Source of the DNA: Chloroflexota bacterium
GTDB lineage: Bacteria > Chloroflexota > Anaerolineae > 4572-78 > J111
Reading direction: 5' to 3'
DNA length: 64,000 bases
Assembly (NCBI GenBank): GCA_016860845.1
Contig: BOKF01000010.1
Location: forward strand, 124,001-188,000
Positions 25,498 to 34,441 of the stretch are shown here, piece by piece. The stretch's first letter is position 1; every line of letters starts with the position of its first letter. The notes beneath the pieces are model-generated. The model ran no database searches and had not been told where the DNA came from. It worked only from the letters and a program-made list of their open reading frames with translations. The translations under genes and the position numbers were made by a program.

Positions 25498-25570
25498 AGT
25501 CATCAGTCATCAGTTATCAGTCCAACTGTTCACTGATTACTGTTCCTGTTCACTGTTCACTGATGACTGA
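25498..25570. repeat. CAGTCATCAGTTATCAG-type dispersed repeat
   Basis: Copies of TCATCAGT and CACTGATTACTGTTC lie between iorB and the synthase-like gene and run into iorB, providing its C-terminal residues (SVISEQ) and stop. Confidence 0.75.
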
Positions 25571-26188
25571 CAATTTCTCATGTTCCCCCGCCAGTTCTCG
25601 TCCTAGGGCAAAGCTGCGCCGGTTGATGGTCAGAACATGGGCCGGGATACGCTGCTCAAAAACCTCTAACCAGATATGTTCGGGCAGAGGTAGATAGAAA
25701 CTGAGCGCGCCGAGCAGGGCTGTATTCGTCAGGCGAACATTGTCGAGTTCGGTTGCCAGTTTGGTGGCTGGTAGGTCAACAACGCGGATGCCCTTGCCCT
25801 GGAGATACTTAATCGCCTGGTGGGGGTAGTGGTTGGCGGCGCTGCCGGCGGAGCGAGGGATAACTTCATAATCATTGACGAGGCACAGCCCGGCCGGTTT
25901 TAGATAGGGGGCAAAGCGAAGCGCTTCCAGTTTTTCCAATCCCAAAATAACATCGGCTTCGCCGGGAGTGATAAGCGGCGAATAGATCCGCGTCCCAAAA
26001 CGAACGTGGCTGTAAACGCTGCCGCCTCGCTGCGAAACGCCGTGAATCTCCGTTTGCTTGGCGTCGCAGCCAGCGGCGATGGCCGCCCGGGCCAGCAGTT
26101 CGCTGATAAGCAAAACGCCCTGCCCGCCCACCCCGGCGATAATAACATTCCATTTTCGATTTTCGATTTTCGATTTTGGATTATTCAT
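25550..26188 (-). CDS. iorB: Indolepyruvate:ferredoxin oxidoreductase beta subunit (copy 1)
   Basis: About 212 residues of the gamma-domain fold found in 2-oxoacid:ferredoxin oxidoreductases; it binds part of the CoA and completes IorA. The core starts VIIAGVGGQGVLLISELLARAA and includes GVSQRGGSVYSHVRFG. The start at 26188 (MNNPKSKIENRKW) is favoured by AGAAGG upstream; its first ten residues are coded by an AT-rich repeat. A longer reading to 26377 would overlap iorA and contains repeat-coded sequence, so I reject it. It forms an AB pair with the next upstream gene. Confidence 0.92.
   Translation of the reverse strand: MNNPKSKIENRKWNVIIAGVGGQGVLLISELLARAAIAAGCDAKQTEIHGVSQRGGSVYSHVRFGTRIYSPLITPGEADVILGLEKLEALRFAPYLKPAGLCLVNDYEVIPRSAGSAANHYPHQAIKYLQGKGIRVVDLPATKLATELDNVRLTNTALLGALSFYLPLPEHIWLEVFEQRIPAHVLTINRRSFALGRELAGEHEKLSVISEQ
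26149..26185. repeat. AT-rich repeat in iorB 5' end
   Basis: Three ATTTTCGATT units and GATTTTGGATT code for NPKSKIENRK right after the iorB start codon. Confidence 0.75.
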
Positions 26189-26215
26189 GGAACGATAGCC
26201 TTCTGAAAAACAATG

Positions 26216-26293
26216 GTTACACAGAACCACACAGAGAGGAAGTGTTTCTACTCTCTGCGTTGCGCTGTGTCTGCTCTGCGTCTCTCCGTGGTC
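26216..26293. repeat. ACCACACAGAGAG...CTCTCCGTGGT palindromic repeat
   Basis: ACCACACAGAGAG (26226-26238) faces CTCTCCGTGGT (26282-26292), with GTTGCGCTGTGTCTGCTCTGCG in between. It fills most of the 122-bp gap between iorA and iorB. Confidence 0.7.
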
Positions 26294-26310
26294 CCCACTT
26301 TCATTAACCC

Positions 26311-28107
26311 TCACACAGGTATCTGCAAAATTGCTGTCTCCGGGCAGTATTCCACACAAACCGTACAGGCGACGCAATCATTGGCGATGATGGTTGGCAG
26401 ACCCTTATCGCCGGTGACGATGGCCGGGCAGTGACTGCGATAACACGCCCCGCAGTTGGTGCAGAGGTTGTAATCAATCGAGAAAGGAGTCAGTTTGCGC
26501 CGGCGCATCTCCGGCAATAACTGGCACGGGCCGCGAGCGATCACTACCGCCGGACCCGCAAAACTCATAGCCGCCCGAATGGCCTTGGCCAGGGCGCGCC
26601 GGTCCCAGGTGTCCACCACTTCCACCTGCTCTACCCCAACCGCCTTGACCAATTTTTCCAGGTCGAGCCGGGTGGTGGGCTGGCCCTGCAAGGTGTAATC
26701 TACGCCGGGATGAGATTGTCCGCCGGTCATGCCGGTAGTGCTGTTGTCGAGAATAATGATGGCGGTATCGCCCCGGTTGTAAACCGTGTCAATCAGGCTG
26801 GGAATACCGCCGTGAATAAAAGTACTGTCGCCGATGATAGCCACCGTTTTGTCTTGTCCGGCCCGGCGAAAGCCAAAGGCGTTGCCGATACTGGCCCCCA
26901 TGCAAAAGGTAGTATGTTCGGCTTCGTAGGGCGGCAGCGCTCCCATACTATAACAGCCGATGTCGCCCGCCACATGAAGTTTGAGCTGGCGCAGCACATC
27001 GAATACGGTGCGGTGGCCGCAGCCTACGCAGAACATCGGTGGGCGCACCACCAGGGTGATGTCATTGTCAAGGGTGACAGCCGGGACGGGCCGGGTCAGG
27101 TCGAGGCCGTCGGCAATCAAGCCCGCAGCAATCCGCTCCGGGGTATACTCGCCGATGACTCCAAACAGGGTCTTGCCGATTATACGGGTTAGACCAAAAC
27201 TGGTTAGTTGATCTTCGATAAAGGCTTCCCCTTCTTCAACTACATAAATGCGCTGGTACTGGCTGCAAAAATCAATGAGAGCCTGGCGGGGGAGAGGATA
27301 AATCATGCCCAGCTTAAAAACAGGCGCGCTGGGCAAAAGCTCTTTGACATACTGGTAGCAGATGCCGCTGGTAACAAATCCGATTTTAGATTTTAGACTG
27401 CCCCTTTGGGCGTGGATTTTGGATTTTGCTTGTGTCTCTGGTTCTATCCGGTTTAGGGGGTAGGTTTCGGCAAAGGTGGTCAGGTCGGCCAGTTTTTTTT
27501 CTAATTCGGGCCGGCGCAGGTGGCGATAGATGGGGATGGCATATTGTTGAGCGTTGGGCTGGTAGGCTTTAACCGCAACCTCCTGACGTTCGCCCACCAT
27601 CACCACCCCTTTGGAGTGGGCCGAACGGGTGGTGGTGCGCACCATCACCGGCGTTTTGAATTGTTCGCTGAGCGCATAAGCGGCCAGGATAAAATCATGA
27701 CATTCCTGCGGGTCGCTCGGCTCCAAAACCGGAACCTTGGCCATCCGGGCCAGGTAACGATTATCTTGCTCATTTTGGGAGCTGTGCATGCCTGGATCGT
27801 CGGCAGAGATGAGTACAAAACCGCCGTTGGTGCCGGCATAGGGGAAGACCATAAAGGCGTCGGCAGCTACATTGAGGCCGACATGTTTCATCGTCACCAG
27901 CGTCCGCAGCCCGCCCAGGGCCGCGCCGATACCCTCGTCAAAGGCCACCTTTTCGTTGGCCGACCACTGCGCCTCGACGCCTTCATAACCGGCCAGGTTT
28001 TCCAAGATTTCGGTGCTTGGTGTGCCGGGATATCCGGCTGCAAAGCGTACCCCCGCTTCCCAGGCTCCCCGTGCAATGGCCTCGTTGCCCGACATAAATT
28101 CTTTCAT
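26311..28107 (-). CDS. iorA: Indolepyruvate:ferredoxin oxidoreductase alpha subunit (copy 1)
   Basis: A 598-residue thiamine-diphosphate enzyme that decarboxylates arylpyruvates to arylacetyl-CoA and reduces ferredoxin. Order: pyrimidine domain (GYPGTPSTEILENL), middle domain, TPP domain (GDIGCYSMGALPPY, IIGDSTFIHGGIPSLID, DNSTTGMTGGQSHPG), and a C-terminal ferredoxin domain with CTNCGACYRSHC and CVACTVCVEYC. Near residue 235 the stretch [18 protein letters not shown] is coded by an in-frame dispersed repeat in the linker before the middle domain. It lies directly after a phenylacetate-CoA ligase gene. Confidence 0.95.
   Translation of the reverse strand: MKEFMSGNEAIARGAWEAGVRFAAGYPGTPSTEILENLAGYEGVEAQWSANEKVAFDEGIGAALGGLRTLVTMKHVGLNVAADAFMVFPYAGTNGGFVLISADDPGMHSSQNEQDNRYLARMAKVPVLEPSDPQECHDFILAAYALSEQFKTPVMVRTTTRSAHSKGVVMVGERQEVAVKAYQPNAQQYAIPIYRHLRRPELEKKLADLTTFAETYPLNRIEPETQAKSKIHAQRGSLKSKIGFVTSGICYQYVKELLPSAPVFKLGMIYPLPRQALIDFCSQYQRIYVVEEGEAFIEDQLTSFGLTRIIGKTLFGVIGEYTPERIAAGLIADGLDLTRPVPAVTLDNDITLVVRPPMFCVGCGHRTVFDVLRQLKLHVAGDIGCYSMGALPPYEAEHTTFCMGASIGNAFGFRRAGQDKTVAIIGDSTFIHGGIPSLIDTVYNRGDTAIIILDNSTTGMTGGQSHPGVDYTLQGQPTTRLDLEKLVKAVGVEQVEVVDTWDRRALAKAIRAAMSFAGPAVVIARGPCQLLPEMRRRKLTPFSIDYNLCTNCGACYRSHCPAIVTGDKGLPTIIANDCVACTVCVEYCPETAILQIPV
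27381..27428. repeat. In-frame repeat module inside iorA
   Basis: Core GACTGCCCCTTTGGGCGTGG (27396-27415) with flanking GATTTTAGATTTTA and GATTTTGGATTTT. It is read as [14 protein letters not shown], a different frame from the identical core in the LeuB/DmlA-like gene. Confidence 0.85.
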
Positions 28108-28150
28108 GGCTAGACCCCATTGTCTTTAAGATTCGTAGTAAACCTACCCT

Positions 28151-29467
28151 TTAATTCTGAAGCTGCCGCTTATCCACCACCCGCACGGCTTTGCCCATAC
28201 TACGTTCTAGACTACGCTGCTTCATGAGTTTGACCGAGCAGTTGATAATCAGCGCCTCGTGCAAGCGAATTTTGATCTTCTGTTCCAATTCTTGGATGAG
28301 TTGGGTTTCAACCGGCATAAAGAGGCTGTCAGCCCCCTCCACCCACACTTCCAGCGTGTCGAGTTCATGGCGGCCCCGGTCAACAATGATTTGATAGTGG
28401 GGTTCCAGTTCACCGAACTCAAGCAGCACCCGCTCAATTTGCGAGGGGAAGACGTTGACCCCGCGCACGATGAGCATATCATCGGTGCGGCCCAGTACTT
28501 TTTCCATGCGCACCAGCGTCCGCCCACAGGCGCATGGTTCGGCGTGGAGCGTGGTTCGATCGCGGGTGCGATAGCGGATCAGCGGCATGGCCTCTTTGGT
28601 CAGACTGGTAAAGACCAGTTCGCCCTCCACGCCATAGCCTAACGGCTCGCCGCTGGAAGGGTCAATGATTTCGGGGTAAAAGTAATCTTCAAAAATGTGC
28701 AGGCCGCAGTGATGCTCGCACTCCACCGAGACGCCTGGCCCAATGATTTCTGTTAAGCCGTAAATATCGTAAGCATCCAGGTTGAGCGCCGCTTCGATTT
28801 CCTCGCGCATCTTCTCGGTCCAGGGTTCGGCCCCGAAAACCCCCACCCGCAGCTTGAGCCGTTCTCTGATGTCAATCCCTTCTGCCGCCGCCTCCTCCGC
28901 AATCACTAGAGAGTAGGAGGGGGTGCAGGTCAGGACGGTGGCCCCAAAATCCTCCATCAGCATCAATTGTCGCCGGGTCAGCCCTGCCGAAGCAGGTACG
29001 ACTGTTGCACCGACTGCCTCGGCCCCCAAATGAAAGCCCAACCCGCCGGTGAAAAGGCCGTAGCCGTAGCCGTTATGCACAATGTCGTCGGCGGTGATGC
29101 CCGCCGCGGTAACAGTGCGGGCCATCACTTCTGCCCATAACTTTAAATCAGCCCGGCTGTAGCCGCCGACAATCGGCTTGCCGGTAGTTCCACTGGAAGC
29201 GTGAATCCGCACGACCTCTTTAAGCGGGACGGTGAACATGCCCCAGGGATAGTTGCAGCGCAGCTCTTCTTTGGTGGTGAAGGGCAGGGTGGCGATGTCG
29301 GTCAGGGATTTGAGATCACCCGCACTAACGCCGGCCTCGGCCAGCTTCTTCCTATAATAAGGCGAGGTCTGGCCAGCCCGCTCAACCAACGCCTTTAGCC
29401 GCTCAAATTGCAGCTTGCTTAAATCCTCTCGCGGCATCGTTTCAAATTCTTTATTCCAGATTGCCAT
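28151..29467 (-). CDS. paaK: Phenylacetate-CoA ligase
   Basis: A 438-residue AMP-forming ligase making phenylacetyl-CoA (or indoleacetyl-CoA) from acid, ATP and Co[33 protein letters not shown] and [20 protein letters not shown] are classical PaaK signatures, as is the N-terminus [17 protein letters not shown]. Placed immediately before iorAB and after the korC gene. In anaerobes this pairing either activates aryl-acetates or, run in reverse, allows salvage of aryl-acetates into aromatic amino acids. Confidence 0.94.
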   Translation of the reverse strand: MAIWNKEFETMPREDLSKLQFERLKALVERAGQTSPYYRKKLAEAGVSAGDLKSLTDIATLPFTTKEELRCNYPWGMFTVPLKEVVRIHASSGTTGKPIVGGYSRADLKLWAEVMARTVTAAGITADDIVHNGYGYGLFTGGLGFHLGAEAVGATVVPASAGLTRRQLMLMEDFGATVLTCTPSYSLVIAEEAAAEGIDIRERLKLRVGVFGAEPWTEKMREEIEAALNLDAYDIYGLTEIIGPGVSVECEHHCGLHIFEDYFYPEIIDPSSGEPLGYGVEGELVFTSLTKEAMPLIRYRTRDRTTLHAEPCACGRTLVRMEKVLGRTDDMLIVRGVNVFPSQIERVLLEFGELEPHYQIIVDRGRHELDTLEVWVEGADSLFMPVETQLIQELEQKIKIRLHEALIINCSVKLMKQRSLERSMGKAVRVVDKRQLQN

Positions 29468-29491
29468 AATCCCCTCCCGATTTTGGACTTC

Positions 29492-30058
29492 TTATTTTCC
29501 CATCATTTCCGAGCCAACTTGAAAGCCCAGCTCCATGGCCCGCCGGTTCAAGTCAAGGTATTTTTGGGGAACGCGGGCAGCGATGGCTTGCCAGAGGGCT
29601 TCGGGCGAGACCACGCCGGTCAGTTTGACCAGCGCCGCCAAGGCGATGATGTTAGACAGCACCACATTGCCCAGCTCATTCTTGGCTGCCTCGACAAAGG
29701 GGTAACGGTAGACCGGATGGTGGTGGTCGGCGACGTTTGGTACGAGATTTTTGTCTACCATAATCAGGGCATCATCGGCCAGCTCGGCGCAGAATTTGTC
29801 ATACGACATCTGGGCCAGCGACATGAAAAAGTTGATATTGGCGGCGCGAGGATAGATAATCTCTTCGTCGCTGACAATCACATCCACTTTGGTTGGACCG
29901 CCGCGCACGCGGGAGCCGTACATGGGGCTTTGCACGGCAAAACGCCCTTCATGCAAAATGGCCGCTTCGGCTAATATTGCGCCGCCCAGTACGACCCCCT
30001 GGCCGCCTTCCCCGCTCAAACGAACCTCGAACCGATTTTGGACTTTGTTTGTAAGCAT
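29492..30058 (-). CDS. korC: 2-oxoacid:ferredoxin oxidoreductase gamma subunit (KorC type)
   Basis: A 188-residue gamma-domain protein (EVRLSGEGGQGVVLGGAILAEAA, YGSRVRGGPTKVDVIVSDEEI) completing a three-subunit Kor-type oxidoreductase with KorA and KorB. It begins 5 bp after korB. The first eight residues are not conserved and precede an FEVRLSG core. Kor enzymes usually act on 2-oxoglutarate, but catabolic relatives use other 2-oxo acids. Confidence 0.92.
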   Translation of the reverse strand: MLTNKVQNRFEVRLSGEGGQGVVLGGAILAEAAILHEGRFAVQSPMYGSRVRGGPTKVDVIVSDEEIIYPRAANINFFMSLAQMSYDKFCAELADDALIMVDKNLVPNVADHHHPVYRYPFVEAAKNELGNVVLSNIIALAALVKLTGVVSPEALWQAIAARVPQKYLDLNRRAMELGFQVGSEMMGK

Positions 30059-30063
30059 AAAAT

Positions 30064-30924
30064 CTAAAATCCACGGAGTTGATTGGCCTTTTGATAATAG
30101 CTGGCGACATATTCGGGTTGGCTCTCAAGGTGTTGGAGCACGCCAACGGTTAATCGCCCGTTTAACTCTGCTGCGCTCATATATTGAGCAATATCGGGCG
30201 AAATGGTTTGCCGGGCAATCCAGGCAATCATCTCTTCCGGTTCGGCGCTGACATTGCGCCGGCCAAAGTTGACGTGGCAGTTGGAAATGACCTCAACCAC
30301 CGCCATACCCTGATGAGCCAAACCACCCCGTATCATTTCGCTAATGTGGCGCGGATTGGACACGGCCGAACGAGCCACGTAGGTAGCCCCGGCGGCAATA
30401 GCGACTTTGGCCGTATCAAAGGTCGGTTCCATCGAGCCATCCGGCGAGGTTTGGGCAAAAGAGCCGGGCGGTGTCGTCGGGGAGAACTGGCCGCCGGTCA
30501 GCCCGTAGATAAAGTTATTGATAATGATCAGGGTCAAATCAATATTGCGGCGGCAGGCGTGCAGAAAGTGATTGCCGCCGATGGCCAGGGCGTCGCCATC
30601 GCCGGCAATGATAATCACGTGGGCGTCGGGTTTGGCCAGCTTGAGGCCGGTGGCAAAAGGCAAGGTCCGTCCGTGCGGGGTGTGTAGGGTGTTGAAATCG
30701 AGATAGCTGGACATGCGCCCGGAGCAGCCAATCCCGGAAACAACGGCCACGCTGTCTTTGTCCCAGCCCAACTCATCCACTGCCCGGATGAGCGCCTTCA
30801 TCACCAGGCCATCCCCGCAGCCGGAGCACCACAGGGTCGGCATTTTGTCGTTGCGAAGATAGTCGTTGTAATTAACCACCGGCTTTAGACGATTCTGCGG
30901 AATAAAAGTGGTTGTTGTTACCAT
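30064..30924 (-). CDS. korB: 2-oxoacid:ferredoxin oxidoreductase beta subunit (KorB type)
   Basis: A 286-residue TPP-binding subunit with LWCSGCGDGLVMKAL, IGCSGRMSSY, GDGDALAIGGNHFLHACRR and the metal-binding NNFIYGLTGGQFSPTTP. It should pair with KorA, which lies 1.37 kb away because a TnpB element has been inserted exactly between the two genes. Its present upstream sequence contains the element's end hairpin rather than a clear ribosome site, so expression may be lowered. Confidence 0.94.
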   Translation of the reverse strand: MVTTTTFIPQNRLKPVVNYNDYLRNDKMPTLWCSGCGDGLVMKALIRAVDELGWDKDSVAVVSGIGCSGRMSSYLDFNTLHTPHGRTLPFATGLKLAKPDAHVIIIAGDGDALAIGGNHFLHACRRNIDLTLIIINNFIYGLTGGQFSPTTPPGSFAQTSPDGSMEPTFDTAKVAIAAGATYVARSAVSNPRHISEMIRGGLAHQGMAVVEVISNCHVNFGRRNVSAEPEEMIAWIARQTISPDIAQYMSAAELNGRLTVGVLQHLESQPEYVASYYQKANQLRGF

Positions 30925-30934
30925 ATTATTGAAC

Positions 30935-32294
30935 GCCCCGTAAAACCCAAAGTTTTCAACTTTGGGATATAAGGGGCTAAACTCCTTTTTTTGTCTATTG
31001 TGTTGGTCGTCCAGGCGGGACTCTGTCCTGCCTGGCTGAAACAGTTGCTTAAACAGAACATTTGTGCTAAAATTCGGACATGCGCATCCAAAAAGCCTTT
31101 CGCTATCGCCTCTATCCCAACCAGTCCCAACAAGCGGCCCTGGCGGTCCAGTTCGGCCATGCCAGATTTGTGTACAACTTCGGTCTGGCGGCGCGGAAGG
31201 CCCACTTCTTCGAACACGGCAAAGGGATCAATTACAACGACACGGCCTATATGCTGACCGTCATCAAACGCTTTGTGCCCTGGCTCAAGGAGGCTGACAG
31301 CCAGGTCTTGCAGCAGGTGCTGCGCGATCTGGACGGGGCTTACGCCACCTACTTTAAGAAAGCCAAAGAAGGCACCCTGCCCAAACCCCAACCCGGCCAG
31401 AAGCCTCGCAAAGACGGTATGCCGCTGGGCTATCCCCGCTTTAGAAGTAAATACGAGGAGCAGTCCATTCGCTACCCGGAGCGTTTCAGCATTCAGGGCA
31501 GCCGCATTGTTCTGCCCAAGATCGGCCCGGTTCGGGCGGTCTTGCACCGGCCTATTGAAGGCAAGATGAAGAATGTGACCATTACAAAAACCAAGAGTGG
31601 TCAGTACTTCATCTCGATCCAATGTGAGCTGGAGATTAAAGAGCCAGTCCTGAAGCCGGGCACAGTCGGCATTGACCTGGGCCTGAAGACCTTTGCCGTG
31701 CTGTCCACCGCTGAAAAGATTGAGCATCCGCAGTATCTCAGGAAGTCCGAACGCCGCCTGAAACGCTTGCAGCGGGCTTTGAGCCGGACCCAGAAAGGCA
31801 GTCAGGGTCGGGAGAAAGCCCGCTTGCGGCTGGCTCGCCAGCATCAGAAGGTGGTCAACCAGCGCCAGGACTTCCTGCACCAGACCAGCCGCCAGATCGT
31901 CAACCGCTTTGGCCTCATCAAGATTGAGAACCTCAATGTCTGCGGGATGCTCAAGAATCACCATCTGGCCAAGTCCATCGCTGACTCCGGCTGGAGCTGC
32001 TTTGGGACCTTCCTTGAGTACAAAGGCCAGTGGAGCGGCAGCCGCGTCGAGCGGGTCGACCGTTTCTTTCCCAGTTCCAAGAGCTGTTCGGTTTGTGGCT
32101 GGCTCAATCAAGACCTGCAACTGCATCACCGTTTCTGGGTTTGTGAAGGCTGCAACACGCTGCACGACCGGGATTTGAATGCAGCCGTGAACCTCGAACG
32201 AAATGTACCGGCGGAGCGCCGGGAACCTAAAACGCCGGTGGACAACCTCATGGGTTGGACGAAACCGGAAGCCCAAAGATTTATCTTTGGGTAG
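30935..32294 (+). mobile_element. IS200/IS605-group TnpB-only element inserted between korA and korB
   Basis: A lone tnpB gene without tnpA. The left end has a hairpin CCCAAAG-TTTTCAA-CTTTGGG nested in CCCC/GGGG (about 30937-30983); the right end has CCCAAAGA-TTTA-TCTTTGGG overlapping the tnpB stop. The element therefore starts within about 15-20 bp of the korB start and ends 1 bp from the korA stop. Outer boundaries are estimated to within some 10 bp. The region at the tnpB 3' end is where a guide (omega) RNA would be expected; I cannot define its ends. Confidence 0.85.
31080..32294 (+). CDS. tnpB: TnpB, RNA-guided nuclease of IS200/IS605 elements
   Basis: A 404-residue TnpB beginning MRIQKAFRYRLYPNQSQQ. 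The RuvC residues appear intact: Asp199 (GIDLGLKTF), Glu283 (KIENLNV) and Asp365 (HDRDLNAAV). A zinc ribbon is formed by Cys336, Cys339, Cys355 and Cys358. So the gene looks functional even though the transposase gene is missing. It is the only plus-strand gene left of 53 kb. It is either mobilised by a TnpA elsewhere or a recently stranded copy. Confidence 0.96.
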   Translation: MRIQKAFRYRLYPNQSQQAALAVQFGHARFVYNFGLAARKAHFFEHGKGINYNDTAYMLTVIKRFVPWLKEADSQVLQQVLRDLDGAYATYFKKAKEGTLPKPQPGQKPRKDGMPLGYPRFRSKYEEQSIRYPERFSIQGSRIVLPKIGPVRAVLHRPIEGKMKNVTITKTKSGQYFISIQCELEIKEPVLKPGTVGIDLGLKTFAVLSTAEKIEHPQYLRKSERRLKRLQRALSRTQKGSQGREKARLRLARQHQKVVNQRQDFLHQTSRQIVNRFGLIKIENLNVCGMLKNHHLAKSIADSGWSCFGTFLEYKGQWSGSRVERVDRFFPSSKSCSVCGWLNQDLQLHHRFWVCEGCNTLHDRDLNAAVNLERNVPAERREPKTPVDNLMGWTKPEAQRFIFG

Positions 32295-32295
32295 C

Positions 32296-33450
32296 TCACT
32301 TCAGTTCCTCCAGCATCCGGCTCAAGGCCAGGTGGATTTCGGTAGGCGTAATCGGCTGGCCGTTGGCCTTATTGAGTGGTGTAACCGGGGTTAAACCGGC
32401 CACTCGCTCCACTTCGCCGACAAGCTGGCCCATGTTCAGCTCCGGGACCAGGATGCCTTTCACCTGCTGGGCCAGTTCGGCCACACGCCGGCTGGGAAAG
32501 GGCCACAAGGTGACGGGTCTAAAAAGACCGATTTTGAGACCTGCTGCCCGCGCCTGAGCTATAACTACCTGCGCCGAACGAGCCACTGAACCATAAGCCA
32601 GCACCATGATCTCCGCATCCGCCAGGCCGATTTCCTCGTTTTTGAGGATGTCGTCCAGGTTGTCCATAATCTTAGCCGTCAGGCGCTCAATCAACGCCTG
32701 GGAAGTGGCCGGTTCCTCGGTCGGGAAGCCGGTGACATCGTGGGTCAGACCGGTGACGTGATAGCGGTAGCCGCTAAAAAAATCGGCCATCGGCGGCACG
32801 TAGCTGCCGTTGGTGGCGTAAGGCAGATATTCTTCCGGCGGGACCTCAGGCTTAGCTCGATTGACAATCTCCACTTCGGCGGGATCAGGTAACTCAACCC
32901 GCTCACTCATGTGGCCCAGGATTTCATCCAGCAGCAGTACGACCGGGGTGCGGTACCGTTCCGCCAGATTGAAAGCGCGGATGGTTTCCCAATAAACTTC
33001 GGTCAGGGTGGCGGGAGCCAGGGCAATAATGGAGTGGTCACCGTGCGTGCCCCAGCGGGTCTGCATGACGTCGCCCTGGGAAGGCAGGGTAGGCAGGCCG
33101 GTACTGGGACCGCCGCGCATGACGTTGACAATCACGCACGGCACTTCGGCGATACAGGCAAAACCAATATTCTCCTGTTTTAAGGAGAAACCCGGCCCTG
33201 AGGTGGCAGTCATCGCTTTCAACCCGGCCAGCGATGCGCCAATCACCGCGCCCATGCTGGCAATCTCATCCTCCATCTGGATAAAGACCCCACCCACGCG
33301 GGGCATCGAGCGCGACATATCGGCGGCGATTTCGGAAGAAGGCGTGATGGGATAGCCGGCGTAAAAGCGGCAGCCCGCATCTACCGCCGCTTCAGCGACC
33401 ACCGCATTGCCTGATAAAGAACGGATCTGCCCTGTTGTGGGTGAGGTCAT
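32296..33450 (-). CDS. korA: 2-oxoacid:ferredoxin oxidoreductase alpha subunit (KorA type)
   Basis: A 384-residue alpha subunit: GYPITPSSEIAADM, QMEDEIASMGAVIGASLAG, TSGPGFSLKQENIGFA and VMRGGPSTGLPTLPSQGD are standard, as is the C-terminal VPELNMGQLVGEVER. It binds the pyrimidine ring of TPP and contacts the substrate. It starts 2 bp after the stop of the Por-type beta gene, and its stop is 1 bp from the end of the inserted TnpB element. Confidence 0.94.
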   Translation of the reverse strand: MTSPTTGQIRSLSGNAVVAEAAVDAGCRFYAGYPITPSSEIAADMSRSMPRVGGVFIQMEDEIASMGAVIGASLAGLKAMTATSGPGFSLKQENIGFACIAEVPCVIVNVMRGGPSTGLPTLPSQGDVMQTRWGTHGDHSIIALAPATLTEVYWETIRAFNLAERYRTPVVLLLDEILGHMSERVELPDPAEVEIVNRAKPEVPPEEYLPYATNGSYVPPMADFFSGYRYHVTGLTHDVTGFPTEEPATSQALIERLTAKIMDNLDDILKNEEIGLADAEIMVLAYGSVARSAQVVIAQARAAGLKIGLFRPVTLWPFPSRRVAELAQQVKGILVPELNMGQLVGEVERVAGLTPVTPLNKANGQPITPTEIHLALSRMLEELK

Positions 33451-33452
33451 CT

Positions 33453-34430
33453 TTAGTTCCTCCAGCGTTCACCGCCAACCGGACCGGCAAAATCTGGCAG
33501 AGCGTCTCCGGCCCGGTTAAGCAGCTTTTGCCAGTTGTGGTCCACCTCGGCCTGAATCCGGTCAATCACGCCTTCGTTGTCCGGCGTAAAAAGGTGGCGG
33601 AAGCGCCCCTGCCGTTTTAACCACTCCACCACCGGCTTTTTTTCCAGCGGCAGATACGTCAGCGAAAATTTACCTTCGGCAATTTCAAATAAGGGCCAGA
33701 TGCAGGTATCGGCGGCCAGGCGAGCCAGAACCAGGGTGTCGCCCGGCTCGCTCACCCATCCCAAGGGGCAGGGACTCAGCACGTTCAGAAAGGCCGGCCC
33801 TCTGGTCTCGAAGGCGCGTTTGGCTTTAACCATCAAGTCCATATAGTAGCCGGGCGAGGTTTGGGCAATGTAGGGAATGCCATGCGCCTCGGCAATAGCG
33901 GTCAAATCTTTACGCAGTTCCGACTTGCCATAGGCCAGGCTTCCAGCCGGACTGGTAGTAGTATTGGCCCCAATGGGGGTGGCGCTGGAACGCTGGACGC
34001 CGGTATTCATATAAGCGCCGTTGTCGTAGCAAACATAGACCAGGTCATGCCCTCGCTCCAGCGCCCCAGACAGGCTTTGCAGGCCGATGTCGTAGGTTCC
34101 GCCATCGCCGCCAAAAGCGACAAATTTGATCTCCCGCTCTGGGATCTCGCCGCGCTTGCGCAGGGCGCGATAGGCGGTCTCGATGCCGCTGAGCGTGGCG
34201 GCCGTATTGGCAAAAGCATTGTGAATCCAGGAAACGTTCCACGAGGTGGTCGGATAGACGCCGGTGCAGACTTCCAGGCAGCCAGTGGCGTTGGCTACTA
34301 CCACGGGATGCTCGGTGGACATGATGACCTGGCGGACAATGATGCTGGCGGCACAGCCGGTACACAGGCTGTGGCCGCTGGCCAGCGGTTCGGCATGATG
34401 GGCGGCAAAAACTAACTGTTCATTGGGCAT
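33453..34430 (-). CDS. porB: 2-oxoacid:ferredoxin oxidoreductase beta subunit (Por/Vor type)
   Basis: A 325-residue TPP- and [4Fe-4S]-binding subunit of a pyruvate/2-oxoisovalerate/phenylglyoxylate-type enzyme. Cluster ligands are in LCTGCAAS and NATGCLEVCTG, with a later Cys in LSPCPLGW. TPP binding is marked by GGDGGTYDIG and YDNGAYMNTG. It is distinct from KorB and belongs to the neighbouring porGDA genes, from which it is separated by 11 bp. Confidence 0.93.
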   Translation of the reverse strand: MPNEQLVFAAHHAEPLASGHSLCTGCAASIIVRQVIMSTEHPVVVANATGCLEVCTGVYPTTSWNVSWIHNAFANTAATLSGIETAYRALRKRGEIPEREIKFVAFGGDGGTYDIGLQSLSGALERGHDLVYVCYDNGAYMNTGVQRSSATPIGANTTTSPAGSLAYGKSELRKDLTAIAEAHGIPYIAQTSPGYYMDLMVKAKRAFETRGPAFLNVLSPCPLGWVSEPGDTLVLARLAADTCIWPLFEIAEGKFSLTYLPLEKKPVVEWLKRQGRFRHLFTPDNEGVIDRIQAEVDHNWQKLLNRAGDALPDFAGPVGGERWRN

Positions 34431-34441
34431 TGGCTAAGTCC

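Noticed and set aside
26189..26377. N-terminal extension of IorB copy 1
   Set aside because: It runs through a palindromic repeat and into the end of iorA; the start at 26188 has its own ribosome site.
30918..32276. Long minus-strand reading frame of 452 codons opposite the TnpB gene
   Set aside because: It is the antisense shadow of a clear TnpB with intact catalytic residues, and its translation shows no family motif.
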